Shown in pieces: positions 19,323 through 28,500 of a stretch of DNA of 64,000 bases. Both the position numbers and the translations under genes were made by a program. This DNA is from Hyphomicrobiales bacterium. GTDB taxonomy: Bacteria > Pseudomonadota > Alphaproteobacteria > Rhizobiales > Rhizobiaceae. The stretch is taken from contig UBUL01000024.1 of the NCBI GenBank assembly GCA_900468625.1, positions 62,001 to 126,000 of the forward strand, written 5' to 3'. A model generated the notes under the pieces. That model saw nothing but the letters and a program-made list of their open reading frames with translations. It was not told the DNA's origin and searched no databases. Position 1 is the first letter of the stretch; each line of letters begins with the position of its first letter.

Positions 19323-19399
19323 TGGCGCGAGTGACGGGGCTCGAACCCGCGACCTCCGGCGTGACAGGCCGGCACTCTAACCGACTGAGCTACACCCGC
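19323..19399 (-). tRNA. tRNA-Asp (anticodon GTC), copy 2
   Basis: The same 77-base tRNA sequence as the copy at 19198, including the encoded CCA, separated from it by 48 bases. Both are read on the minus strand and could be one transcript leading towards nuoA. Confidence 0.96.
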
Positions 19400-19790
19400 A
19401 TTACATTTCAAGTATTCCGGATGCTTTCGCACCCATCAAAGCGGCCCTCGCCGTTCGATGAGCGGCTAACTACGGGGTTCGTGTTTGGGTGTCAAGCAGG
19501 TTTGAATACAAATCGATGACAGAGTGCGAATTGTTTTGGACAAGCTCGCCTCTGAGTTTCTGCCCACGCGATTTGGCATGGCAGCTTCCCGCCGGACGCA
19601 TTTCATTCGGACCTGATATGCACAAGGATCATCCGGCGAGCCTCACATCGGCATATGTAGATGACGGCCACCGGAATTGCGTAAAAATCAAAAAAATCAA
19701 AAAATCTTCACAAACACTCTTGCGGTTTTTCCTCGTTCCGCATAGATCACGGCCACCGAACGCGGCGGGCCAATGACCCGCCAGCATGAA
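19400..19790. other. Intergenic stretch between divergent tRNA-Asp and tRNA-Val
   Basis: This holds the promoters of the two divergent tRNA units. The 3' half contains A-rich tracts around 19680-19705. A possible plus-strand promoter is CTTGCG (19719-19724) with CATAGA (19741-19746), 16 bases apart, about 45 bases before tRNA-Val. Just before the tRNA there is a six-base-stem hairpin GGCGGG/CCCGCC (19764-19782). I see no credible gene. Confidence 0.4.
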
Positions 19791-19866
19791 GGGCGATTAG
19801 CTCAGTTGGTAGAGCGCCTCGTTTACACCGAGGATGTCGGGAGTTCGAGTCTCTCATCGCCCACCA
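19791..19866 (+). tRNA. tRNA-Val (anticodon TAC)
   Basis: A 76-base cloverleaf with acceptor GGGCGAT/ATCGCCC, discriminator A and encoded CCA. The anticodon arm CCTCG-TTTACAC-CGAGG gives TAC. The T-loop segment is AGTTCGAGTCT. Its 3' end faces the capsule region. Confidence 0.96.
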
Positions 19867-19941
19867 TTTTCCAAGAATAAATTTCAGTCCGATATATCCG
19901 GCAAAAATAGCCGCGCTTTGATGAGCCGTTTTGTGCGCCGA

Positions 19942-20055
19942 TCAGTAGTTGCCGATAATAATGATCGCCAAAAGCACTACGGAAACAAGCACGAGGGCTG
20001 CGATGATGATCAGCAGCTCCTTCAACATGAATCTTTCCATCTTGCTGTCATCCAC
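19942..20055 (-). CDS. Probable 37-residue single-span membrane peptide
   Basis: A GTG at 20055, eight bases after GGGAG, opens 37 codons: a charged start VDDSKMERFMLKEL followed by LLIIIAALVLVSVVLLAIII and a short tail IIGNY before TGA. The shape, polar head then about 22 hydrophobic residues, is that of a small inner-membrane protein. Internal ATGs at codons 6 and 10 are alternative starts. No family is recognised. It stands alone downstream of tRNA-Val on the opposite strand. Confidence 0.5.
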   Translation of the reverse strand: MDDSKMERFMLKELLIIIAALVLVSVVLLAIIIIGNY

Positions 20056-20243
20056 GATGTTTGCTCCCAGCAAACCGAAATGTACTTCTTCTTAACGTCG
20101 AATCAGCGCGTCAAGTTCAGTTTTAGTCCACATGTAAGTGGCCGCATTGTCAATTTCAGCGCCTCGGCATCGAAGTCCATCGGCCCTGCGGCGGCCAATC
20201 GACAGCCATGCGGCGGCTGCATCAGCCGAGCTCCTCATCGCGC

Positions 20244-21536
20244 TCATGGAACATGGACCTTCAACGGCTTCTGCCTCGGCGGCGGGTCGATATGGGCGCC
20301 CGGCAGATTGACCGTCCGCAACAGCAATCGCTCGGCGATTTGCGTGGCGGCGGCACGTGCCCCCTCACCGGAACAGAAATTGCCGCGCACCTGCACCGCC
20401 GCTGCAAGCAATCGAAAGAACGCGTCGCACAGCTCCGGCGATGGCGGGATCGGATCCAGCCAGAAGCGATCCAGAGGCTTGCGGTCGCTCAGCCCATCGA
20501 TATCGTAGACCGCAGCTCCGAGCGCCTTGACTGCCCTCCCAGCCCGCAGGGCCGAAAGCGCCGCGGTGGAATTGACCGTCACCATGCCCTGACTGGCGGA
20601 GATCAGCCGCTCGAGACTGCCTCCCTCTATCAAATGAACACGGGACGACAATCCGCAAGATGCGCAGATACCATCGACATAGGTCCTCCAATCCACAAGC
20701 CCGTTGTCGAGCGGATGCAGCTTGAGAACGAGATTCGTCTCAGGCGCGGCATTTTCCGCGAAGGAGCGGAGAATCAGCCTGATGGCATCCTGCTGCCGAT
20801 GAAAGGGCGAATGAGCCCGAAGCTGAAAATCGGTCTGGAGCTGCAGCGGATAGACGAAGAAACGCTTTCCGTCCGCGATCAGATCCTCGATCACGCTTTC
20901 CGCTTCGCGCGTTCTTTTCCCGCTTGCGGGAAGCCGCTTCAGCCATCCAGCATATTCCATCAGAGGATGATAAAGACCATGGCGCCGATAGCCTGGGTAC
21001 AGAAACCATAGAAAGACCGTCGGCAGATAATAAGCGAGGTCATACAGCGCTTCGGCAAGAAAGGTCTGGCTGAAGCGTCGCGTCCAATCCGGCTCGGGCA
21101 AATCGGATGCGGCTTCGAGAATATAGGCCGGGTCCGTCGGAAAGTGCGAATTTGAGGAGAGCCCATTTCGCTCCAGCGTTACCCAATCCGGCCGCAAATA
21201 TCCCATTTCCACGACATTGACAGCGACGCCAACGCGACGCCCTTCCTCGATGGCGACCTGATGATAAGGCCGCTCCTCGCCATGCAGAATCATGTCCGTA
21301 ACACCGTCGGCCTCGATCCGCCGCCTGACATAGGCGCGCCAGCCCGCAAAATCGCCGCGATAGTTGAAAGCGTTGCGCCAGCGCCACGAAATCCAGTCTC
21401 CGGCGTTGAGATTGATACGGATGCAGCGGCCGCCGGCCATATCAAGCATTCTGGCGATCTCGACGAACAGCGGCGACGACGGCCCTTGCAGGAACAGGAA
21501 GGTGCGCGGGGATCCGGCCCCTTCTCCGACAGCCAT
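20244..21536 (-). CDS. rkpJ: Capsule polysaccharide protein of the KpsS/KpsC (PF05159) type, RkpJ
   Basis: 430 residues from the ATG at 21536, which shares one base with the rkpI stop. It resembles the PF05159 capsule proteins, known in E. coli and Neisseria as beta-Kdo transferases that put a short poly-Kdo linker on a lysophosphatidylglycerol anchor. The family pattern is visible: FLFLQGPSSPLFVEIARML at the N-terminus, then LVLKLHPLDNG near residue 278 and GMVTVNSTAALSALRAGR near 325. It has no membrane span. It is the last gene of the rkpAGHIJ order known from Sinorhizobium, and should act at the cytoplasmic face of the inner membrane. Confidence 0.85.
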   Translation of the reverse strand: MAVGEGAGSPRTFLFLQGPSSPLFVEIARMLDMAGGRCIRINLNAGDWISWRWRNAFNYRGDFAGWRAYVRRRIEADGVTDMILHGEERPYHQVAIEEGRRVGVAVNVVEMGYLRPDWVTLERNGLSSNSHFPTDPAYILEAASDLPEPDWTRRFSQTFLAEALYDLAYYLPTVFLWFLYPGYRRHGLYHPLMEYAGWLKRLPASGKRTREAESVIEDLIADGKRFFVYPLQLQTDFQLRAHSPFHRQQDAIRLILRSFAENAAPETNLVLKLHPLDNGLVDWRTYVDGICASCGLSSRVHLIEGGSLERLISASQGMVTVNSTAALSALRAGRAVKALGAAVYDIDGLSDRKPLDRFWLDPIPPSPELCDAFFRLLAAAVQVRGNFCSGEGARAAATQIAERLLLRTVNLPGAHIDPPPRQKPLKVHVP

Positions 21537-23206
21537 CACTGCGCAACCTCGGTGCTGAGACCCGCATACTGCAGCAACTTGCCGATCAGGTTCCACGGCG
21601 CCTCTTCCTGCGGCGGTTGCGGCCTCTGCGAATGGGCCTGTGCCCGGCCGAGCGGAACGATGAGATAATCGGTTCGCGGATCGGGGAAAGGGTCAGCGAA
21701 GGCTTTCAGCAGGGGCGCGTGGTCGCCGTAGAAAAGGAGCCAGACCGGACGGTCGAGCTTGTCGAGATGATGGGCAAGATTACCGAGCGCATGATCGGCG
21801 CGCATCAGAAGTTCGCCGTAGATATCCACCGGATTGACGAGATCGCCGCAGCGACCCGGTTCCCAGGGTCCGTGATTCGCCATGGATGCGACAAAGACGA
21901 AATTCTTGCTCGTACCATCGCCATCGATCGCTCGAATCACGCTCTTGGTCAGCGAGAGATCGCTGACATAGGGGCCGTCGCGTTCCGGATTGTGATCGAA
22001 CTCGTCCAGCATCATCATCCGGTCGAAGCCGAGCTGCGGCAATGCCTTGTGACGCAGGAAGAATGTCTTGTCATAGGGGTGAATGAACTGCGTCTTCCAG
22101 CCGGCTTTCTTGAGACGTGCCGGCCAGACGACATCCTTGTAGTGGCTGGCGCGCAGATAGGGATAGCTGGCGTCGATATGCACATTTTCGGGCAGCAAGC
22201 CGCTCAGCACTGCAAATTCGGTACGCAGCGTGTAGCCGCCCTCGAAGACGCTGGTCATCCGCCCCCATTGCGACGCCTGCTGCCGCAGGCGATCGAGGTT
22301 CGGAAGCTTGATGCTGTCGACGCCGAAATGCCTGAGATCGATGAACGATTCGGATTGCCAGATGATAATCAGCGGCTCCTCTTCGCCATGCTCCCAAAGT
22401 TCATGCAGCACAGACCTGAAACGCTCGGAGAATTCCGAGACGATCGCCTCGCGCCTGACACCGACCCAGATGACGAAGTGAAAGACGACCGAGGCGAAGG
22501 TCCCGAATCGCACGGTATCCATTTTGACGTCGACCTTGCCGAGAAACTTTTGCGTAAAGCGGCAGACCGGCTCGCTGACGATCCTGCCGAACAAGGCAAG
22601 CCACGGCGCAAAGGCGGCCAGAAGGCCAAGCAGAACCCAAAAGACGCCATTCCGATCCGGCAGGACCGAAGGTTCCAGATACATGTAAAGACCGCTGAGG
22701 CCGAATACATAGGCAAAGGCAATCAACCAGAAGAAGATATTCAGCGACGTTGCGTAGAAAATCTCCTTGTATTTGAAGACGTCGACCACGAGCGCGATAT
22801 CAGAGAACACAAGGGGTTCCCGGATGAACTCGAATTTCGCCCTCGAGATCCCCGTGAAAATAACAAAAAAGCTGATGACTGCCTGCGTGCTGTAGATCGG
22901 GCGCCAGGAAATGGCGAAGAAAGCGGCGTAGATCAATGCGATAACCGGGATCCTTACCACGCAGTCGCAGACCACCCGCCGCCAGTTTCTTTTCGTGCGA
23001 TTCTCGGCGTTGACGGCCGCAGGCATCGCCAAGGGATCAGTCAGAAATACGATCGCACAGGAAAACGCAAAGCAGGCGAGCGTCAAAAGAACTGGAAAAT
23101 CATGAAGCTTCAAGATCGCGCCATCCAAATGCCCGCTGCCGGTTGCAGTGTTTCCCATGTCTGCCAGGAACGAGCCGCCAATTCCGTCCTCTGGTTTCTC
23201 TCGCAC
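21536..23206 (-). CDS. rkpI: Membrane phosphotransferase/sulfatase-fold protein of the LTA-synthase type, RkpI
   Basis: Up to 556 residues. Five hydrophobic helices in the first 250 residues are followed by an alkaline-phosphatase-superfamily domain facing the periplasm. The metal and catalytic residues of LtaS-like enzymes are recognisable: Glu in WQSESFID (286), a nucleophile Thr in GGYTLRTEF (326), His in MANHGPWEP (445) and Asp-His in FYGDHAPLL (495-496). Such enzymes move phosphoglycerol or phosphoethanolamine from phospholipids onto glycans or lipids. The start is uncertain: GTG at 23206 gives the length stated, ATG at 23158 removes 16 residues, and neither has a strong ribosome site. 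It sits between rkpH and rkpJ. Confidence 0.82.
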   Translation of the reverse strand: MREKPEDGIGGSFLADMGNTATGSGHLDGAILKLHDFPVLLTLACFAFSCAIVFLTDPLAMPAAVNAENRTKRNWRRVVCDCVVRIPVIALIYAAFFAISWRPIYSTQAVISFFVIFTGISRAKFEFIREPLVFSDIALVVDVFKYKEIFYATSLNIFFWLIAFAYVFGLSGLYMYLEPSVLPDRNGVFWVLLGLLAAFAPWLALFGRIVSEPVCRFTQKFLGKVDVKMDTVRFGTFASVVFHFVIWVGVRREAIVSEFSERFRSVLHELWEHGEEEPLIIIWQSESFIDLRHFGVDSIKLPNLDRLRQQASQWGRMTSVFEGGYTLRTEFAVLSGLLPENVHIDASYPYLRASHYKDVVWPARLKKAGWKTQFIHPYDKTFFLRHKALPQLGFDRMMMLDEFDHNPERDGPYVSDLSLTKSVIRAIDGDGTSKNFVFVASMANHGPWEPGRCGDLVNPVDIYGELLMRADHALGNLAHHLDKLDRPVWLLFYGDHAPLLKAFADPFPDPRTDYLIVPLGRAQAHSQRPQPPQEEAPWNLIGKLLQYAGLSTEVAQ

Positions 23207-23245
23207 ATGTTGTACTTGTAGAGCAACACCCGCACTTGCTTCGTA

Positions 23246-24100
23246 CTACTTATCATCATCGAAACGCTGATCCGCCGCATCCGCAAGCCGGCTATCCGCT
23301 TCGTACCCGAATATTTTCTTGGTCTTGCGCGAAATCCACCATGACAGCGGCGGCTTTATCAGCGGCCCGAAATACGCAAGCATCGGGAGCGAAAAACCGA
23401 AATGAACCCTTGCCTTTCCCCGATCCAGCCCATCGACGATCCTTGCAGCCACCGCGTCGGCGCTCCAGGGCTTGACGGAACCCATCAGCATTTCCGCTTC
23501 GCGAGGCCTCAGAGACATCTCGCGCCGATATTGCGGCGTCAGCGTATCGGGCGGAAAGCAGATGGAAACGCGTACTCCGACCGCATCTGCCTCGGCGCCC
23601 AGGGCTTCCGCGAAACCGACCAGCCCAGACTTCGATGCGCAATAGGCGGAATAACCGAAGATGCCGATCAAGGCAGCGCCTGAAGAAATCATCATGATTC
23701 GGCCGTTGCGGCGGCTCTTCATGCTCTTGTAGACGGCGCGAACAGCGTTCGCCGTCCCCAGGAGATTGATGGCAATCTGCTCTTCGAAAACTGATGCCGG
23801 CATGGCATCGAAGGCTTGGGGTTCGACAATGCCTGCCGAGGCGATCAGGATATCGCAGGGTCCGAAAGACGCTTCGCAAAGCTCTACCGCTTCTGCGGTT
23901 TGCGCGGAGGAGGATACATCGACCGAGACGGTGCGAATTTGCGAACCGTCGATATCGGGAAGCGACGCGATCTCCGCCCGCGCGGCTTCGAGGCGCCTCG
24001 GATCACGGGCGAGAAGCGAAATCCGATTGCCCCGGGCTGCGTAAAGTTTCGCTATCGCCAGACCAATTCCGCTCGAACCACCCGTGACGATAACGTGCAT
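23246..24100 (-). CDS. rkpH: Short-chain dehydrogenase resembling 3-ketodihydrosphingosine reductase, RkpH
   Basis: 284 residues. The Rossmann motif GGSSGIG (7-13), the Asp in SVDVSS, the catalytic Ser in MMISSGA (139/140) and YCASK (Y153, K157) are intact, so this is an active-looking NAD(P)H-dependent SDR. The pattern HVIVTGGSSGIG...FGYSAYCASK...CFPPDTLTP matches the eukaryotic 3-ketosphinganine reductase (KDSR/TSC10) subfamily closely from memory, including the PPDT motif and a hydrophobic C-terminal segment with PMLAYFGPLIKPPLSWWIS. It follows rkpG by 17 bases. Reduction of the beta-keto product of RkpG is the natural inference. Confidence 0.87.
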   Translation of the reverse strand: MHVIVTGGSSGIGLAIAKLYAARGNRISLLARDPRRLEAARAEIASLPDIDGSQIRTVSVDVSSSAQTAEAVELCEASFGPCDILIASAGIVEPQAFDAMPASVFEEQIAINLLGTANAVRAVYKSMKSRRNGRIMMISSGAALIGIFGYSAYCASKSGLVGFAEALGAEADAVGVRVSICFPPDTLTPQYRREMSLRPREAEMLMGSVKPWSADAVAARIVDGLDRGKARVHFGFSLPMLAYFGPLIKPPLSWWISRKTKKIFGYEADSRLADAADQRFDDDK

Positions 24101-24117
24101 CAGACGACCGTCCGACT

Positions 24118-25542
24118 TTACGGGCCGCTGGGCGCGACAGCGGCGGGCAGCAATTGCATCATCTTTTCCATATCAAGCGATGCGAGACCGAAATTACGAT
24201 CTTTCAAACTCTTGAGTTTTTCCGCTGTGAGCACCACCGTTCGACGAATCTGCTCCTCGGTGTGATTGCAGGTGATGAAGAAGCGAAGGCGTGCCATGCC
24301 TTCCGGCACTGCTGGATGGATGATGGGCAAAACATTGATGCCTTCGGCCAGCAGATCGTTGGAGAGCTGGGCCGCACGAAGCGAATCGCCGACAATGACG
24401 GGCACGACCGAATGCCCCATGCTGAGGCCGGTATCGAGACCGGCCGCTTTTGCTTCCTGGAGGAACAGATGGCCATTGCGCCTGAGGCGCTCGGTGCGCT
24501 CGGGCTCGGATTGGAGGATATCGAGGCCGGCGATAGCGGCAGCGGCGAGAACGGGCGAGAGGCCGACGCTGTAGACGAAGCCGCCGGCCTCCGTTTTGAG
24601 AATATCGGCAAGCGCACTGCTGCCGGCAATGTAGCCGCCGCAGCTCGAGGTGGTCTTCGACAGCGTGCCCATCCAGATATCGACATCGCGGGGATCGATG
24701 CCGAAATGCTCGAAAGTGCCCCGGCCTGTCCCGCCGAGAATGCCGAGCGCATGCGCTTCGTCGACCATTAGCCAGAAGCCGTAGCGCGCCTTCAGTTCTA
24801 GCAGGGCCGGCAGGTCGGCAATATCGCCATCCATCGAATAGATGCCTTCGACGATGACCAGAATGCGCCGGAAATCCGATGACAGCGTCTTCAGGATATT
24901 CTCGAGACTGCCGACATCATTGTGCTGGAACAGCCGGCGTGCGGCGCCGGAAAGCTTGATGCCGGCCAGCGCGCTGTTGTGAATGAATTCGTCGTGGATC
25001 ACCAGATCCTGCGGTCCCATGAGACAGCCGATCGCCGCCACATTGGTCAGATAACCGCTGACGAAGCAGACGGCCGCATCGACGCCATAGACCGCGGCAA
25101 GCTTTCGTTCCAGCGCGACATGATCGGGCCGTTCCCCCGCGACCAGGCGGCTTGCCGAAGCCGAAATTCCGAAGCGATCGATCGCCTGCTTCGCACGCGC
25201 GGCGACATGCGGGTCGGTGTTGGTTGCAAGGTAGTCATAGGAAGCAAAATTGATGAATTCGCGCCCGCCGATGCGCGTCGTCGCGCCGGCCGCGGCGTCG
25301 TGCGAGCGATAGAAGGGATTGGCAACCCCGAGCAACTGGCCTGCCATGCGCTGTGTTGCGACACGCTTATATTCCGGCAGTTCCTCGAAGCGCGTCGCCT
25401 GACGCGGCTGCGGTTGCGGCTGCCGGTTCAAGCGTTCGGCGCGATTGCGACCGGAGGATTCGCCGACACGGCGCATCTGCTCAAGCAGCTGGCTTTTCTT
25501 CTGCTCCGCCGGGTTGCCGTCATTGGCATCATTTGTTGTCAC
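24118..25542 (-). CDS. rkpG: Alpha-oxoamine synthase (AONS/serine-palmitoyltransferase family), RkpG
   Basis: 474 residues from a GTG whose first four bases overlap the rkpA stop (GTGA). A PLP enzyme of fold type I: the cofactor Asp/His are in MVDEAHALG (261-264) and the Schiff-base Lys is in GTLSKTTSSCGGYIAG (K296). The family condenses an acyl thioester with an amino acid, with loss of CO2, to give a 2-amino-3-ketone. The first 55 residues are an extra polar, Gln/Pro/Arg-rich segment (RQPQPQPRQ) not found in BioF, possibly docking to the synthase upstream. Overlap with rkpA, whose last domain is an acyl carrier, suggests that it takes the acyl chain directly from RkpA. Confidence 0.88.
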   Translation of the reverse strand: MTTNDANDGNPAEQKKSQLLEQMRRVGESSGRNRAERLNRQPQPQPRQATRFEELPEYKRVATQRMAGQLLGVANPFYRSHDAAAGATTRIGGREFINFASYDYLATNTDPHVAARAKQAIDRFGISASASRLVAGERPDHVALERKLAAVYGVDAAVCFVSGYLTNVAAIGCLMGPQDLVIHDEFIHNSALAGIKLSGAARRLFQHNDVGSLENILKTLSSDFRRILVIVEGIYSMDGDIADLPALLELKARYGFWLMVDEAHALGILGGTGRGTFEHFGIDPRDVDIWMGTLSKTTSSCGGYIAGSSALADILKTEAGGFVYSVGLSPVLAAAAIAGLDILQSEPERTERLRRNGHLFLQEAKAAGLDTGLSMGHSVVPVIVGDSLRAAQLSNDLLAEGINVLPIIHPAVPEGMARLRFFITCNHTEEQIRRTVVLTAEKLKSLKDRNFGLASLDMEKMMQLLPAAVAPSGP

Positions 25543-28500
25543 TGGACGGCCCTTTTTTCCTGCTCTGCGCCATGGCTACGCGCAAGACGCTCGACCATCT
25601 GGTCTTGGCCTGCGGTATTGCCGCCGCCATCATCGCTATTGCGGTTCATAACGCGGTCATGCAAGCGGCTGACGACATCGCCGACGGTCGTGCCCTCGCC
25701 GACACCGCTCAAGGGAATGTCGAAGCCGGTCTTCTGCTGGAAACTCATGCCGAGCTCCATGGCCATGAGGCTGTCGAGGCCGATATCCTTCAATACCTTG
25801 TCGGGCGTCACCGTATCTTCCGTTACGCGCAAGATTGCGGCGATTTCGGCGGCGACGAGCGCATGCAAGGCCGCGTGGGCCTCCTCCTCCGACTTGCCCT
25901 TGATCAGCTCCTGGAGATCGATGCTGTCTCCCTCGCTGAGGGTCTGATGGCTGCCGGCATGCCGCATGAGCGGCTCGAACAACGACCGACCGGCGATCGG
26001 CAGCAGGCGGACAGCATTCCAATCGATCTCGGCGATCATGACCGCGGCGGCATCGAGGGCGCCCTTATCCGCGAGCATGTAGCGCTCGACCTGCTCCAAC
26101 GCGTCGCGCGCCTTCAAGGCAGCCTTGCCGATGCGTTTGGACAGGAAATCGTTGACCTCGCTGTTGCGGGCAAGGAAGCCCTTGTCCGCGATGGCGCCGA
26201 AGCCGACGGCGAGCGCGGGCCTGCCCGCAGCGCGGCGCGCACGCGCCAGGCCTTCCAGATAGCCGTTTGCCATCACGTAGTTGGCCTGCCCCGGATTGCC
26301 GAGCATGGTCGTTGCCGAGGAGAAGAGCAGGAAAAGCTCCAGTCTGTCGTCCCGCGTCAAACGATCGAGGATTTCCGCACCGCGGATCTTGACCTCAAGA
26401 ACGGGGCGATTTCGCTCCGGCGTCAGATTGGCAAGGAGTGCGTCGTCCAGGACCATGGCGGCATGAATGACGCCCTTCAGCGCTCCTTCGGAGCGAAGCG
26501 AGGCGAGCAGCGTTTCGACTGCCGTCGCGTCGGTAATGTCGCAGGCATGCAGCGTCGTCACGACGCCCCGCCTTGCCCAATCACTTACAGCCTTTTTCGT
26601 TTCCGCGTCGGCAATGCCGCGGCGCGAGCAAAGCGCTATGCGGCGCGCGCCCTTGGAAACGAGCCAATCGGCAGCGGACAGCCCGAAACCGCCAATGCCG
26701 CCTGCGACGAGGAAAATCCCCTTGGCATCGACGCGCAAGGATTTCGCCGGAGCCCGCAAGACGCTGTCGATACCTGAAACGGGAGGCCGCACGACAATCT
26801 TGCCGATATGGCCGGCATTCTGCATCAGCCGGAATGCATTGCCGATCTCGTCGTGAGCGAAAGCACGGTACGGCAGCGGTGTCAGCTTCTCATCTGTAAA
26901 GAGCTGGCCGATCTCCCTGAAGATGCGTCGCGTCAGCTCGGGTACGTTGACCAGAAGCTGGTCGGCATCGATACCGAAATAGCTGACATTGCGCCGGAAC
27001 GGCCGCAGGCCGATCTTGCGATCGGCGTAATAGTCACGCTTGCCAAGCTCCAGGAAGCGCCCGAATGGCTTGACCAGCTCGATGCTTCGCTCCATCGCTT
27101 CGGAGAAGAGCGAATTGAGTACGAGATCCACGCCCTCGCCGTCGGTAAGGCGCCGCACGCCGGAAACGAAATCCAGTGAGCGCGAATCGAGCACATGATC
27201 GGCGCCGAGCATCTCGAGGAAGCTGCGCTTCTCGACCGTGCCGGCCGTGGCGATCACCTTGGCGCCCTTGAGCTTGGCGATCTGGAGCGCGGCGAGACCG
27301 ACGCCGCCGGCAGCCCCATGGATCAGAATGGTCTCACCGGGCTGAATGCGCCCGAGCTCGACCATTGCGTAATAGGCGGTCAAAAAGGCAACCGGCACTG
27401 TCGCAGCCGCAACGGTTTCCATCCGTTCCGGCAGCTTGGTCACGCCATCGCGGCGGACCCGTACATGGGTCGAGAATGCGGCAGGTCCGATACCCATGAC
27501 CTTATCACCAGGCTGGAGGTCATCGACCGTATCACCCACCGCAAGAATTCGCCCAGCGAATTCCATGCCGATCGTGGCTCCGGCAAAGCCGTCCTCCAAT
27601 GCCTCTTCGGGCAAAAGGCCCATAGCCCACATGACATCCCTGAAATTAAGGCCGGTGGCTTCGACGGACACGATGACCTCTCCGTCGCCAGGCACCGGAA
27701 GGCTCGTCTCCTCCCAGGCCGCGCTGTCGAGGCGGCCACCGACATGCTGCCGGATGGTTGCCGCTGCGAAATCGCGGCGGCTCGCTCCGATAGAGGCGAA
27801 GGGGCCGGCCGCAGCCCTGATCTCCCGGATTTCTCCGGTCGAGCGATCGAGGAACCATTCGCCGTTCTCCGTCCTCGCTGTCATCAGCGTATCGAGAACG
27901 GCGAGCGTTCGCCTGTCATCCACATCGGCATCCAGCAGATGAACGTCAAAGGCGTCGTATTCGTTCTGGAGAACACGTCCGAAGGCCCAGAGGCCGGCGT
28001 TGGCGTCACCGATGAGACCGGCGGCCAGCGGAGAGCCGTCGGGCGCGACAACGACCAGCCTTGGTTTTGCGCCATCACCGCTTCGCGACAGGAGATTTGC
28101 CAGTTCGGTAAAGGTGGAGAGGCGCGACAGCGAGAGTTCTGCCGCATCGCCGCGGCTCGCATCGGCAAGATATACGATCCGACGGGTATCGCGGTCGATT
28201 GCGCCGAGGGCTCGGGCAAGGTCTTCAGGCAATCCGCCAAGATCGATGACCATGATATTCTTGGCTAGTTTGCCCAAGCCCTTCCTGCCCTGCTCCGACA
28301 GGATCAGGATCGGATCGGCAGCTTCCGCCGTCGCGGCCACGTCCGGCTGCCGCTCGGACACGGCCGACACCGAAATCAGCGAACCTTCGGGGAGGATCAC
28401 TTCATTGATCCGGGGCTTGGCAAAGCCCAAGGTTCCCAGAAGGTCCTCAATCTGTTGCGGCGTGCCAAGCCGTCCGACCGGAAATTCCGGAGATTGGCTA

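Noticed and set aside
20214..20228. Hairpin CGGCTG-CAT-CAGCCG after rkpJ
   Set aside because: Short stem with a three-base loop and no T-run; not convincing as a terminator.
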